From DATDDB01 sp041490205 (lineage in GTDB: Bacteria > Pseudomonadota > Gammaproteobacteria > Burkholderiales > Gallionellaceae), in assembly GCA_041490205.1 (NCBI GenBank), contig JBGPSQ010000024.1:1-21722 (forward strand): a stretch of DNA of 21,722 nt, written 5' to 3'. A model generated the notes under the pieces. It was given only the letters and a program-made list of their open reading frames with translations. It searched no databases and was not told the origin of the DNA. The translations under genes were made by a program, and so were the position numbers. Positions 5,812 through 12,397 of the stretch are shown piece after piece. Position 1 is the stretch's first letter. Each line of letters starts with the position of its first letter.

Positions 5812-6981
5812 TCATGCAAGCGGCGCAGAGTCTCCTTTAAGGAGACTGGTCAGACTTGCATGAAGCCCCGCATGTTCGAGTACGTAAAACAGCCCGCCCC
5901 GGCCATTTTGCGAACTGGCGCAGGGATCCTTTTCCTTGCTGATCCCGCAGAGGGTGCCCTGTTGGTTCATGTCGCCGAAGATGCAAAAGGGCTGATCCGC
6001 GAACTGTGAGACGCCTACCTTGGCATGGTTGAACATATCGCCGTCCCCCCCCTCCAACCCTATGCTTTTCCCCTGCCATGTTCCTGAAGTGGCTATTTGA
6101 ACCGGCCCGGGCTGTCCGAGCATCGCGGCATTCCAGCATTTGATGGGGGTGGTGGCATCGGTTGAATTTACCTTGGGGTCTGCCCACCAGGTGGCGGCCC
6201 TCAGCGGAAGCCCGCCCAGGGCTGCGGAAACCATTTGCCAAGTTGGCACATGCAAACCAGAGGGCTTGCTGATCAGGCGCACGCCGCTCGAAAGTGTGGT
6301 CATCGAAGGAGTCGTGCCGGTTGATTCTTTACCCAGCGCGCGAACCAGCGCCTGAATGTTCTCCGGCCCGCCGTTGCGCACGATTTGAAGTTTACCGGGA
6401 TCGGTGACGACGCTGGCATTGGCCAGCCCTTGCAGGACAATCGCAACATCGTCGGCATTCAGCTTCAGCGCGAAGAAATGCTGGCTCACTTCGACATCAT
6501 CATCATGCACGTATCCGAGGGTATTTCCATCGGATTTCCGCGGATAATTCTTGTTGCCGGATGCAGGCCATGAGGGTGTGCTCACCTGGAGCACAAACCC
6601 TGAGCCTGTGTCATCCCATGCGAGCAAGCCTTTGGAGTGTCCCGCAGGGGCGCCCTTGCTTTCCAGCGGATCGTTATAGAACTGGTCATTCCAGATTACG
6701 TAATTGCAATCCCCGTTATAAACCTGGTTGAAAGTCGCACCGAGCGGGTCGTTGACCGAATTGCCGATGTAGCCCGGCCCCATTTTCAGGGTGGGGTCGA
6801 GGTTGCTTGCGAAAGCGTAGTTCAGGCAGGCACCTCCCTTATAGTCTTCGACCGCTCCGCCGAACATGCCCTCCTTGGGTTCTTCGGCCTCGTCATACGG
6901 GAAAGTGGTAGTGTTGAACTTGAACGCAAACCACCAATCAGCGGGTTGATTTGCTGCCAATAGCGGGGACAACGAACTCAT
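5812..6981 (-). CDS. DNase II-family (plancitoxin-like) nuclease
   Basis: A 389-aa protein of the DNase II family, metal-independent nucleases with a phospholipase-D-like fold that cut DNA to 3'-phosphate ends. Family landmarks in order: DWWFAFKFN (15-23); the first catalytic motif GHSKGLLAW (H115-S-K117) followed by SGFVLQVSTPSWP; and the second catalytic motif FNHAKVGVS (H319-A-K321) followed by PFCIFGDMNQQGT and GRGGLFYVLE. Six cysteines (52, 92, 282, 333, 345, 354) suggest disulfides. Animal DNase II is lysosomal with a signal peptide; here an in-frame TGA 21 nt upstream rules out an N-terminal extension and no signal is visible. GGGAG lies 11 nt before the ATG. It stands alone, convergent with slmA and divergent from the DAHP synthase. 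DNase II is sporadic in bacteria (known in Burkholderia), so horizontal gain is likely. Confidence 0.82.
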   Translation of the reverse strand: MSSLSPLLAANQPADWWFAFKFNTTTFPYDEAEEPKEGMFGGAVEDYKGGACLNYAFASNLDPTLKMGPGYIGNSVNDPLGATFNQVYNGDCNYVIWNDQFYNDPLESKGAPAGHSKGLLAWDDTGSGFVLQVSTPSWPASGNKNYPRKSDGNTLGYVHDDDVEVSQHFFALKLNADDVAIVLQGLANASVVTDPGKLQIVRNGGPENIQALVRALGKESTGTTPSMTTLSSGVRLISKPSGLHVPTWQMVSAALGGLPLRAATWWADPKVNSTDATTPIKCWNAAMLGQPGPVQIATSGTWQGKSIGLEGGDGDMFNHAKVGVSQFADQPFCIFGDMNQQGTLCGISKEKDPCASSQNGRGGLFYVLEHAGLHASLTSLLKGDSAPLA

Positions 6982-7306
6982 TTTTTTATTAACTCCCTGT
7001 CAAATGGTTAATCAAAACAAGTGGCGATTTCAAATCCCATATACGGAAAATATTTTTCCGCGAAATATGCTCGCCGCATAAGAAGCGCGATCTGGCGCGT
7101 TTGATTCTGCCATAGGCCGCATAATCGTGCTATACAATTGGCTGCTCACATAAGGCAGTGGCGGCAGTCTCCTTCAGGCCGGTACTTCGGTCAGCATGGC
7201 CCTGCACTTCCCCCGCGCCCACGGACAAGCGCGAGTCTGGCAATGCTGCAACAAGGCAACGAAAATAGAAGCAAGAAGCTTAGTAGCGAGACAACCGGAA
7301 ACCAAA
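6982..7306. other. Intergenic region between divergent nuclease and DAHP synthase genes
   Basis: A 325-bp gap. It holds the ribosome site of the nuclease gene (6993-6998), a 7-bp hairpin CGGAAAA/TTTTCCG at 7044-7060 that could be an operator or weak bidirectional terminator, and AT-rich hexamers such as CATAAT (7120-7125) and TACAAT (7133-7138) without a matching -35. The leader from about 7140 on is open in the DAHP synthase frame back to an ATG at 7196, but that stretch does not look like the family. I see no RNA gene. Confidence 0.5.
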
Positions 7307-8428
7307 ATGATCCTCATCCTCTCCCCCGACACCGACCAGCAAGGTGCCGATTTTCGGCAATTGATGGGCCGCCTGGCCGGGCTGGCGGGCATCCAGGCGC
7401 GGGTGCATACCGAGCGCGGCGCCGAGCAGGCGCTGACCGAAATCTACCTGATCGGCAATACCAAACAATTAGAAGTCGAGGACATGCAAGCGCTGCCCTG
7501 CGTGGAGCGCGTGGTACGCGTGTCGGAGGAATACCGCATCCTCGGGCGGCACAAGGATGATCCGCGTCCGTCGCATTTCGAGTACAACGGCGTGCGCTTC
7601 GGGCAGGATACGCTTAACGTTTTCGCCGGGCTGTGCGCGGTGGACACTCCCGAGCACGTCGAGCTGATGCTGCGTGCGCTGCACGACAACGGCCAGGTTT
7701 GCACTCGCATGGGCGCATACAAGCCGCGCACCAGTCCCTATGCCTTTCAGGGGCATGGCAAGGCTTGCCTGCCTTACGCTTTCGAACTGGCGGGAAAATA
7801 TGGCATCAAGGTGATCGCGATGGAGATCACACATGAATCGCATCTGGACGAGATACGCGAAGCCTTGCGGCAGACCGGAAACACGACCGGCGTGATGCTG
7901 CAGATCGGCACGCGCAACACACAGAATTTCGAGTTGCTGAAAATCGTCGGCCGCCAGCAGCAGTTTCCGGTGCTGATCAAGCGCGGTTTCGGCATCACGC
8001 TGGACGAATCGCTGAACGCGGCGGAATACCTGGCAAGCGAGGGCAACCGCAACGTGGTGTTCGGGCTGCGCGGCATGAAAACCAACATGGGCGACCCGCA
8101 CCGCAACTTCGTGGATTTCGCCCATGTGCCGGTGGTCAAGCGCCTGACGCGCATGCCGGTGTGCATAGACCCTTCGCACTCGGTCGGCAGCCGCGCGGCC
8201 GCGCCGGACGGCATTCTGGACGTGATGCACGTCACCGCCCAAGGGGTGCTGGCCGGAGCCAATATGGTGCTGGTGGATTTCCACCCCGCGCCCGCAAAAG
8301 CACTGGTGGATGGACCGCAGGCCTTGCTGCTGAAAGAATTGCCTTATTTTCTGGAAGACGTGCAGATCGCGCGCGAAGCGTATCTGGCACGGGAGAAACT
8401 GCAACGGCGCTACGCCGCGAGTGCGTAG
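7307..8428 (+). CDS. DAHP synthase, class I-beta-like (divergent)
   Basis: A 373-aa enzyme predicted to condense phosphoenolpyruvate and erythrose 4-phosphate, the first step of the shikimate pathway. The N-terminal ~90 residues resemble the ferredoxin-like regulatory domain of Thermotoga/Bacillus-type enzymes; the TIM barrel carries GLCAVDT (C110), KPRTSPYAFQG (139-149), IGTRN (200-204), KRG (225-227), CIDPSHSVG (H291) and DGPQ (D335). Unusual points: GPCAVES is GLCAVDT, and the metal-ligand Glu of the usual I-E-V-H-P is D324 (VDFHP). The start at 7307 gives the typical MILIL opening, although its ribosome site is weak. A paralogue with changed metal preference, or a related DAHP/KDO8P-type synthase, cannot be excluded. 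Confidence 0.82.
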   Translation: MILILSPDTDQQGADFRQLMGRLAGLAGIQARVHTERGAEQALTEIYLIGNTKQLEVEDMQALPCVERVVRVSEEYRILGRHKDDPRPSHFEYNGVRFGQDTLNVFAGLCAVDTPEHVELMLRALHDNGQVCTRMGAYKPRTSPYAFQGHGKACLPYAFELAGKYGIKVIAMEITHESHLDEIREALRQTGNTTGVMLQIGTRNTQNFELLKIVGRQQQFPVLIKRGFGITLDESLNAAEYLASEGNRNVVFGLRGMKTNMGDPHRNFVDFAHVPVVKRLTRMPVCIDPSHSVGSRAAAPDGILDVMHVTAQGVLAGANMVLVDFHPAPAKALVDGPQALLLKELPYFLEDVQIAREAYLAREKLQRRYAASA

Positions 8429-8433
8429 CGCCG
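8405..8433 (+). terminator. Hairpin overlapping the DAHP synthase stop codon
   Basis: An 11-bp perfect stem CGGCGCTACGC/GCGTAGCGCCG (8405-8415 with 8423-8433) with a 7-nt loop. The TAG stop (8426-8428) lies in its right arm. There is no T-run after it. It sits between convergent genes and may stop transcription or protect the mRNA 3' end. Confidence 0.45.
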
Positions 8434-8454
8434 TGCAGCCAGGAGACTACTTGC

Positions 8455-9192
8455 TTACCAGCGGAATCCCAATTTTGCCGTGACCGAACGTGCCGAGCCG
8501 GTCTTATCAACCTCGGCGGCCAGGTTCAGCAGGCCCAGATTCAGGTTTGCGCCTGCGAACACCTTGTTCTGGGTAAAGTTGTCGGACAAGGACAATCCGG
8601 TCGCCACGCTCGCAATGTTCGCCGTGCTGTTCACCCAGACCTTGCCCACGCCCGCATACGGAGTGAACATGAGGAAACCCTTGGAAATGGAGATATCCAC
8701 GCTCTTGGTGTTGAACGACAGTTGGTCAACACCACTCAGCTTGGTGAAGGCACCGCGAACGGCAACTGACGGCAATGCGATGCCGCCATCCAGGATGGCG
8801 TAACGCAGTTCGCCGCCGATCAGCGAGATGTTGGTGGAGGGAACCTTGGAATAGACCAGCGCTACGTCAAGGCCGAAGGGCAGGCCCTTGGCGACGTGCA
8901 GCTTGGGCACATACAGGCTGTTGAGCGTATTGCCGCTGCCGGTGACCGTGCCCCAAAGCTGCGAGCTCTTGGCCATGTTGGTCTGGGTCACTTCCAGACC
9001 GATGTCGAAGCCGGTGACGCCCAGTGGCGCAGCCGGCGTAACCGGCTTGTAGCTCAACGCGGAACCGAGGTCTTCAGACAAAGAGTTGAAGTCCGTTTGC
9101 CCCAGTTTTTGCAGCGCGTTGATATTGTTTGCGGCCAGTGCGGGTTGCGCGAGGAAGCCCATGGCGCAGAACAACGGCAGAAATTTTTTCAT
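8455..9192 (-). CDS. Outer-membrane beta-barrel protein, family not identified
   Basis: A 245-aa exported protein with a clean signal peptide (1-20, MKKFLPL...QPALA-A). The rest alternates polar and hydrophobic residues in short strands separated by Gly/Asn turns (for example YAGVGKVWVNST, KVFAGANLNLGLLNLAAEVD) and ends in FRW; a C-terminal aromatic residue is the recognition signal for the BAM barrel-assembly machinery. AAGGAA 9 nt upstream supports the ATG at 9192; the open frame upstream of it is non-coding. Its stop is 26 bp from that of the convergent DAHP synthase. I do not recognise a named family or substrate. Confidence 0.8.
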   Translation of the reverse strand: MKKFLPLFCAMGFLAQPALAANNINALQKLGQTDFNSLSEDLGSALSYKPVTPAAPLGVTGFDIGLEVTQTNMAKSSQLWGTVTGSGNTLNSLYVPKLHVAKGLPFGLDVALVYSKVPSTNISLIGGELRYAILDGGIALPSVAVRGAFTKLSGVDQLSFNTKSVDISISKGFLMFTPYAGVGKVWVNSTANIASVATGLSLSDNFTQNKVFAGANLNLGLLNLAAEVDKTGSARSVTAKLGFRW

Positions 9193-9406
9193 GGTATGCA
9201 GTTCCTTATTAATTAAAAAATAACATTCACGCTTCGCCCTCGTGGGCTTTTTTCCGTTTGCCCGCAGCACATTCTAATTTGTCTCGTTGCGGCAGAATAA
9301 GCACCTCCAGTAAAACCCATCCGGCATTTGACCGTCAAGCAAGGTGTGGCATTTATGCTGCAACTACGCCATTCCGGCAGGGTTTTCCCCTAGCCCGGAG
9401 GAGTAT

Positions 9407-9829
9407 CTACTGCCTTGCAAGGCAAGCGAGGTAAACGGCAGCGTCCGGCCCGGTTCCGTTGCGCTGTGCCTGCATGATCATCTCAGCCATGCATTCCATC
9501 ATCGCATGTTGCGCTTCATGTTCCGATTGGCGTTTCCGCGCGAGCCGCGTGAATTCTTCGCGGACGCCGTGCGGCTGGTCAATGGAAAGCTGCTCCTCTA
9601 TCGAAAGGTGCATCATCAGGTGCAGGAAAGGATTGATCTCCCCGAGCTCCGGAAAATAATCCTTGTCCTGATTGTGTTCCGGCGCATCCAGCAGACCGTG
9701 GAATTCGGGATGTTTCTCGATAATGTGCGCAGCTACGCCCTCCAGCGGAGTAAGCGGCTCGCCGTGGCGGCGCTTGCGCCAGGCTTCGAACAGGAATTGG
9801 CGCGCTTCGTTTCGGGTTGGATTGAACAT
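9407..9829 (-). CDS. DUF1841 family protein
   Basis: A 140-aa soluble protein of the DUF1841 family, found widely in Beta- and Gammaproteobacteria with unknown function. It opens with the family phrase MFNPTRNEARQFLFEAWRK and contains EINPFLHLMMHLSIEEQL plus a His/Glu-rich helix (REEFTRLARKRQSEHEAQHAMMECMAE) that could bind metal. AAAGGG 9 nt upstream of the ATG at 9829 fixes the start; the frame extends 16 codons upstream through the neighbouring terminator. No signal peptide or membrane segment. The gene follows the parvulin gene on the same strand but a strong terminator separates them. Confidence 0.88.
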   Translation of the reverse strand: MFNPTRNEARQFLFEAWRKRRHGEPLTPLEGVAAHIIEKHPEFHGLLDAPEHNQDKDYFPELGEINPFLHLMMHLSIEEQLSIDQPHGVREEFTRLARKRQSEHEAQHAMMECMAEMIMQAQRNGTGPDAAVYLACLARQ

Positions 9830-9875
9830 GTTTGCAGCCCTTTGAATAAATTGAGGGGCTTGGGAGAGCGGCAGC

Positions 9876-9902
9876 AAAAAAGGCGGCCTAAGCCGCCTTT
9901 TT
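9876..9902 (-). terminator. Rho-independent terminator of the parvulin gene
   Basis: An 11-bp perfect stem (9877-9887 with 9892-9902; core GGCGGC/GCCGCC flanked by A and T runs) closes the loop CTAA. Read leftward it ends in a T-run, 30 bp after the parvulin stop. Confidence 0.92.
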
Positions 9903-9931
9903 ATCGAAATGACAGAACAATAAGTTACCCG

Positions 9932-10726
9932 TTATTGTGCGTCTTCGACTTTTGCGTTCTTGCGCAGGTCAGCAATCATCTTCTGCATGGCCTGTTGCTG
10001 CATGCGCTGCCTCAAGTTGTCCCTGACTTGTTCAAAGGGCGGCACGTTCAGGTTGCGCTCGTCCACCAGCTTGATGACATGCCAGCCAAACTGGGTGTGC
10101 ACCGGCTTGCTGATCTGTCCCTTTTTGAGTTCGGTGATGGCTTTGGCAAAAGGCTCAACATAATTGGAAGGCACGCTCCAGCCCAAGTCGCCACCGGTGG
10201 TCTTGGAACCTGGATCCTGGGATTTCTCCTTGGCAAGGCTCTCGAACTTGGCATTCTTCTTCAATTGGCCCTCGATGGCATTGGCTTCTTCTTCAGAGGC
10301 CACCAGAATATGCGAAACCTTGTATTCCTTGCCGCCGAGCTTGGACTTCAGGTTTTCATATTCCTGCTTGAGTGCGTCCTCGCTGACCGGATGATCCTTG
10401 AAATAGTCCTGAACATAAGCACCGGCAAGCGAAGACTTGCGGATCAACTCCATCTGATCCAGGAACTCCTGCTGCTTGTCCAGGCCTTTCTTGACTGCTT
10501 CCTGCGACAGCAATTCGATGTTGATTGCACGATCGAGCAAGCCCTTGCGCAGTTCAGGGGAATCCGCCTGTCCCTGGCTGGTGGCGTCCTTGACCATCGC
10601 GTCCACGCGTGATTGCGGGATAGCAGCACCGTTGACCTTGGCAGCTGTTTTGTCTTGAGAGAAGGCCGGAGCAGCCAACATCATACCGGCTGCCGCGATT
10701 GCGGCCAGTTTCACAATTTTTAGCAT
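9932..10726 (-). CDS. Periplasmic peptidyl-prolyl isomerase, parvulin type
   Basis: A 264-aa exported foldase that speeds cis-trans proline isomerisation of envelope proteins. A signal peptide covers 1-23 (APAFS-Q). A helical SurA/PpiD-like N-region follows, then the parvulin domain (about 133-225) with KVSHILV, KSQDPGSKTTGGDLGW and HTQFGWHVIKL, all family hallmarks; a charged Gln-rich helix ends the protein. AAGGAAG 7 nt upstream supports the ATG. In Betaproteobacteria this gene usually sits after msrB-yciB-yciI, often with bolA in between; here bolA is absent and a 200-bp gap with tandem repeats precedes it. It resembles the Cbf2/PrsA-like group. Confidence 0.93.
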   Translation of the reverse strand: MLKIVKLAAIAAAGMMLAAPAFSQDKTAAKVNGAAIPQSRVDAMVKDATSQGQADSPELRKGLLDRAINIELLSQEAVKKGLDKQQEFLDQMELIRKSSLAGAYVQDYFKDHPVSEDALKQEYENLKSKLGGKEYKVSHILVASEEEANAIEGQLKKNAKFESLAKEKSQDPGSKTTGGDLGWSVPSNYVEPFAKAITELKKGQISKPVHTQFGWHVIKLVDERNLNVPPFEQVRDNLRQRMQQQAMQKMIADLRKNAKVEDAQ

Positions 10727-10739
10727 AGCATTCTTCCTT

Positions 10740-10779
10740 AAATGAAAAATTATCGGGCTTAAAATGAAAAATTATTGGG
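10740..10779. repeat. Tandem 18-bp direct repeat in the parvulin leader
   Basis: AAATGAAAAATTATCGGG (10740-10757) recurs as AAATGAAAAATTATTGGG (10762-10779), one mismatch, period 22 bp. It lies 14-53 bp before the parvulin start and is AT-rich, so it may duplicate a promoter -10 region (minus strand ATAATTTTTC) or a regulator site. Confidence 0.75.
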
Positions 10780-10931
10780 GTTGCAATTGAACCCGGCGCA
10801 TAGGCGCGGACACCGCACTGCACTGCATTTCATGCAGCGGCAAATATACCATGCAGCCCGCCCCAAAGGGAATTTTTCGATGGACCGAAAAGGCCGTGAC
10901 ACGCCTGGAGTTTTCAGCCCGAGCAAAGCTC

Positions 10932-11234
10932 TCAAGCCGGAAAAACCTTTACGAAAGGCTTGACTGTAAGCTGCGCGCAAATCCCGGCGGCCATGTATGG
11001 ATCGGCCTCTGCCCATGCCTCGGCTACCTGAAGCGAGGCGAATTCGGCCACGATCAGGCTGCCGTAGAATCCCGCCGCCCCGGGATCGGCGGCGTCCACA
11101 GCAGGAAACGGCCCGGCCAGAATCAACCGGCCCTTATCCTGCAAGGCTTGCAGCCGGGCAACATGCGCCGGACGCGCCGCAACACGTTTTTCCAGGCTAT
11201 TCGGGGTGAACTGCCCGATGATCGCGTACAGCAT
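10932..11234 (-). CDS. yciI: YciI family protein
   Basis: A 100-aa cytosolic protein of the YciI family (dimeric ferredoxin-like fold). It has the family landmarks RPAHVARLQALQDKGRLILA followed by GPF, and the late ADPY motif whose Asp, with an N-terminal His, forms the proposed active site. Its ATG shares the A of the TGA stop of yciB (TGATG, 1-nt overlap), so it is translated by coupling. Enzyme activity of this family is not well defined; a role linked to YciB is only suggested by gene order. Confidence 0.92.
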   Translation of the reverse strand: MLYAIIGQFTPNSLEKRVAARPAHVARLQALQDKGRLILAGPFPAVDAADPGAAGFYGSLIVAEFASLQVAEAWAEADPYMAAGICAQLTVKPFVKVFPA

Positions 11235-11842
11235 CAGTTATGCTCCTTGTCTTTTTCGATGTATTTCATGAGTACCGCCATTACCCCGACCATGAAGATA
11301 GCTATCATGCCGGTCACGCCAAACACCTTGAAGTTCACCCATCCGTCGCACGACAGCCAATGTATGGCGGCAATATTGGCAAATCCCAGGAAGAGGAAAA
11401 ACAGGGCAAAGGCCGCATTGAGATTGCGCCAGATGTGATTGGGAAGGTGGACCTGGGATTCCATGGCGGAGCGGATCGGGTTGCGGCCGGCAAAGAACGG
11501 GGCGGCCGCAAGCACCAGGGCAAACGTCCAGTAGAGAATGGTTGGCTTCCACTGGATAAAAACGGGATTGTGGAAATACAAGGTGGCGCCCCCCAGGATG
11601 GTGATCATGGAAAAGCTCATCCACAACATGGTGTCCACTTTCCCGTGGCGGAATTTCACCCAGCCGATCTGGATGAAGGCGGCCACAATGGCGGCGATCG
11701 TGGCCAGCAGGATGGGTTCCTGGGTCCATGGCAACTGCGCGGCCTGGTCTGCAAGGCAGGCATGGCCTTCCTTGCCCAGCCCGAATAATTTGTAAACCCC
11801 GAAAAAAACGATGACGGGGAACAGGTCGAATAATATTTTCAT
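11234..11842 (-). CDS. yciB: Inner-membrane septation protein A (YciB)
   Basis: A 202-aa inner-membrane protein with five to six hydrophobic segments (for example FPVIVFFGVYKLFGL, ILLATIAAIVAAFIQIGW, LYWTFALVLAAAPFFAG, FALFFLFLGFANIAAIHWL, VFGVTGMIAIFMVGVMAVL). Conserved phrases include FHNP-FIQWKPT and WVNFKVFG. In E. coli the homologue (179 aa) helps cell-envelope synthesis and septation. This copy has an extra stretch of about 18 residues (EGHACLADQAAQLPWTQEP) between the first two membrane segments. The start is at 11842, 17 nt after the msrB stop, without a clear ribosome site, so coupling to msrB is likely. Confidence 0.93.
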   Translation of the reverse strand: MKILFDLFPVIVFFGVYKLFGLGKEGHACLADQAAQLPWTQEPILLATIAAIVAAFIQIGWVKFRHGKVDTMLWMSFSMITILGGATLYFHNPVFIQWKPTILYWTFALVLAAAPFFAGRNPIRSAMESQVHLPNHIWRNLNAAFALFFLFLGFANIAAIHWLSCDGWVNFKVFGVTGMIAIFMVGVMAVLMKYIEKDKEHN

Positions 11843-11858
11843 GGTGTGAGTGGGACAG

Positions 11859-12254
11859 TTAATCGCGGTCCAGCGTGAGCGCGGCGGAGTTGATGCAATA
11901 GCGCAGCCCGGTGGGCTCCGGGCCGTCTTCAAACAGGTGGCCGAGATGCGCGTCGCATTTCGCGCAGCGCACCTCGATGCGGTTCATACCGTGGCTGGTG
12001 TCCTCCAGCAATTTCAGGGCACCCTCGCTTGCCGGCAGCAGGAAGCTGGGCCAGCCAGTGCCGGAATCGAATTTGGTCTCCGAACTGAACAGCGGGCTGC
12101 CGCAGCATATGCAGCGGTATATGCCCGTATCCTTGCAATCCCAGTAAATACCGGTGAACGGCGACTCGGTGCCGCACTGGCGGCACACTGCATATTGCTC
12201 CGGCGTCAGCTCCGCGCGCCAATCAGCATCGGCTTTGAGTGGTTTGTTGGCCAT
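11859..12254 (-). CDS. msrB: Peptide-methionine (R)-S-oxide reductase
   Basis: A 131-aa cytosolic repair enzyme that reduces methionine-R-sulfoxide in proteins using thioredoxin. Zinc is held by two CxxC pairs (C48/C51 in RCICCGSPLF and C97/C100 in RCAKCDAHLGH); FDSGTGWPSF is the substrate loop and C120 in RYCINSAAL is the catalytic cysteine. The ATG at 12254 gives the usual MANKPLK start; an ATG at 12266 is in frame but closer to the repeat. No good ribosome site is seen. It heads the msrB-yciB-yciI operon, and its leader and promoter lie in or beyond the inverted repeat at 12266-12386. Confidence 0.95.
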   Translation of the reverse strand: MANKPLKADADWRAELTPEQYAVCRQCGTESPFTGIYWDCKDTGIYRCICCGSPLFSSETKFDSGTGWPSFLLPASEGALKLLEDTSHGMNRIEVRCAKCDAHLGHLFEDGPEPTGLRYCINSAALTLDRD

Positions 12255-12265
12255 AGTAAAAAACA

Positions 12266-12386
12266 TTCACCACAGAGACACTGAGAAACCAAACACTCGC
12301 TAAACAGAACGAATTGTTGATTGATCCTCCAGCCCATGCTGGATTGATTGCTTTGGTTTTCTCTGTGTCTCGGTGTCTCTGTGGTA
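12266..12386. repeat. Dispersed inverted repeat, CACAGAGACAC family
   Basis: The left arm (12268-12293, CACCACAGAGACACTGAG then AAACCAAA) is matched by the right arm (12352-12385), which reads TTTGGTTT, an extra 8 bp, then TCTCGGTGTCTCTGTGGT. An inner CCAGC/GCTGG stem (12329-12333, 12338-12342) closes the centre. It fills the gap between msrB and phoH. It resembles in design, but not in sequence, the repeats at 4344 and 5698. Confidence 0.8.
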
Positions 12387-12397
12387 GGTTTTTAAAA

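Noticed and set aside
7196..7306. N-terminal extension of the DAHP synthase
   Set aside because: Open in frame, but it has no ribosome site and does not resemble the family, whose usual start matches 7307.
9344..10612. Long plus-strand open frame (422 codons)
   Set aside because: It runs antisense to the DUF1841 and parvulin genes, both of which have clear families, starts and a terminator between them; the antisense protein shows no recognisable domain.
10780..10931. bolA gene between yciI and the parvulin gene
   Set aside because: This position often holds bolA in relatives, but no open frame here encodes a BolA-like protein.
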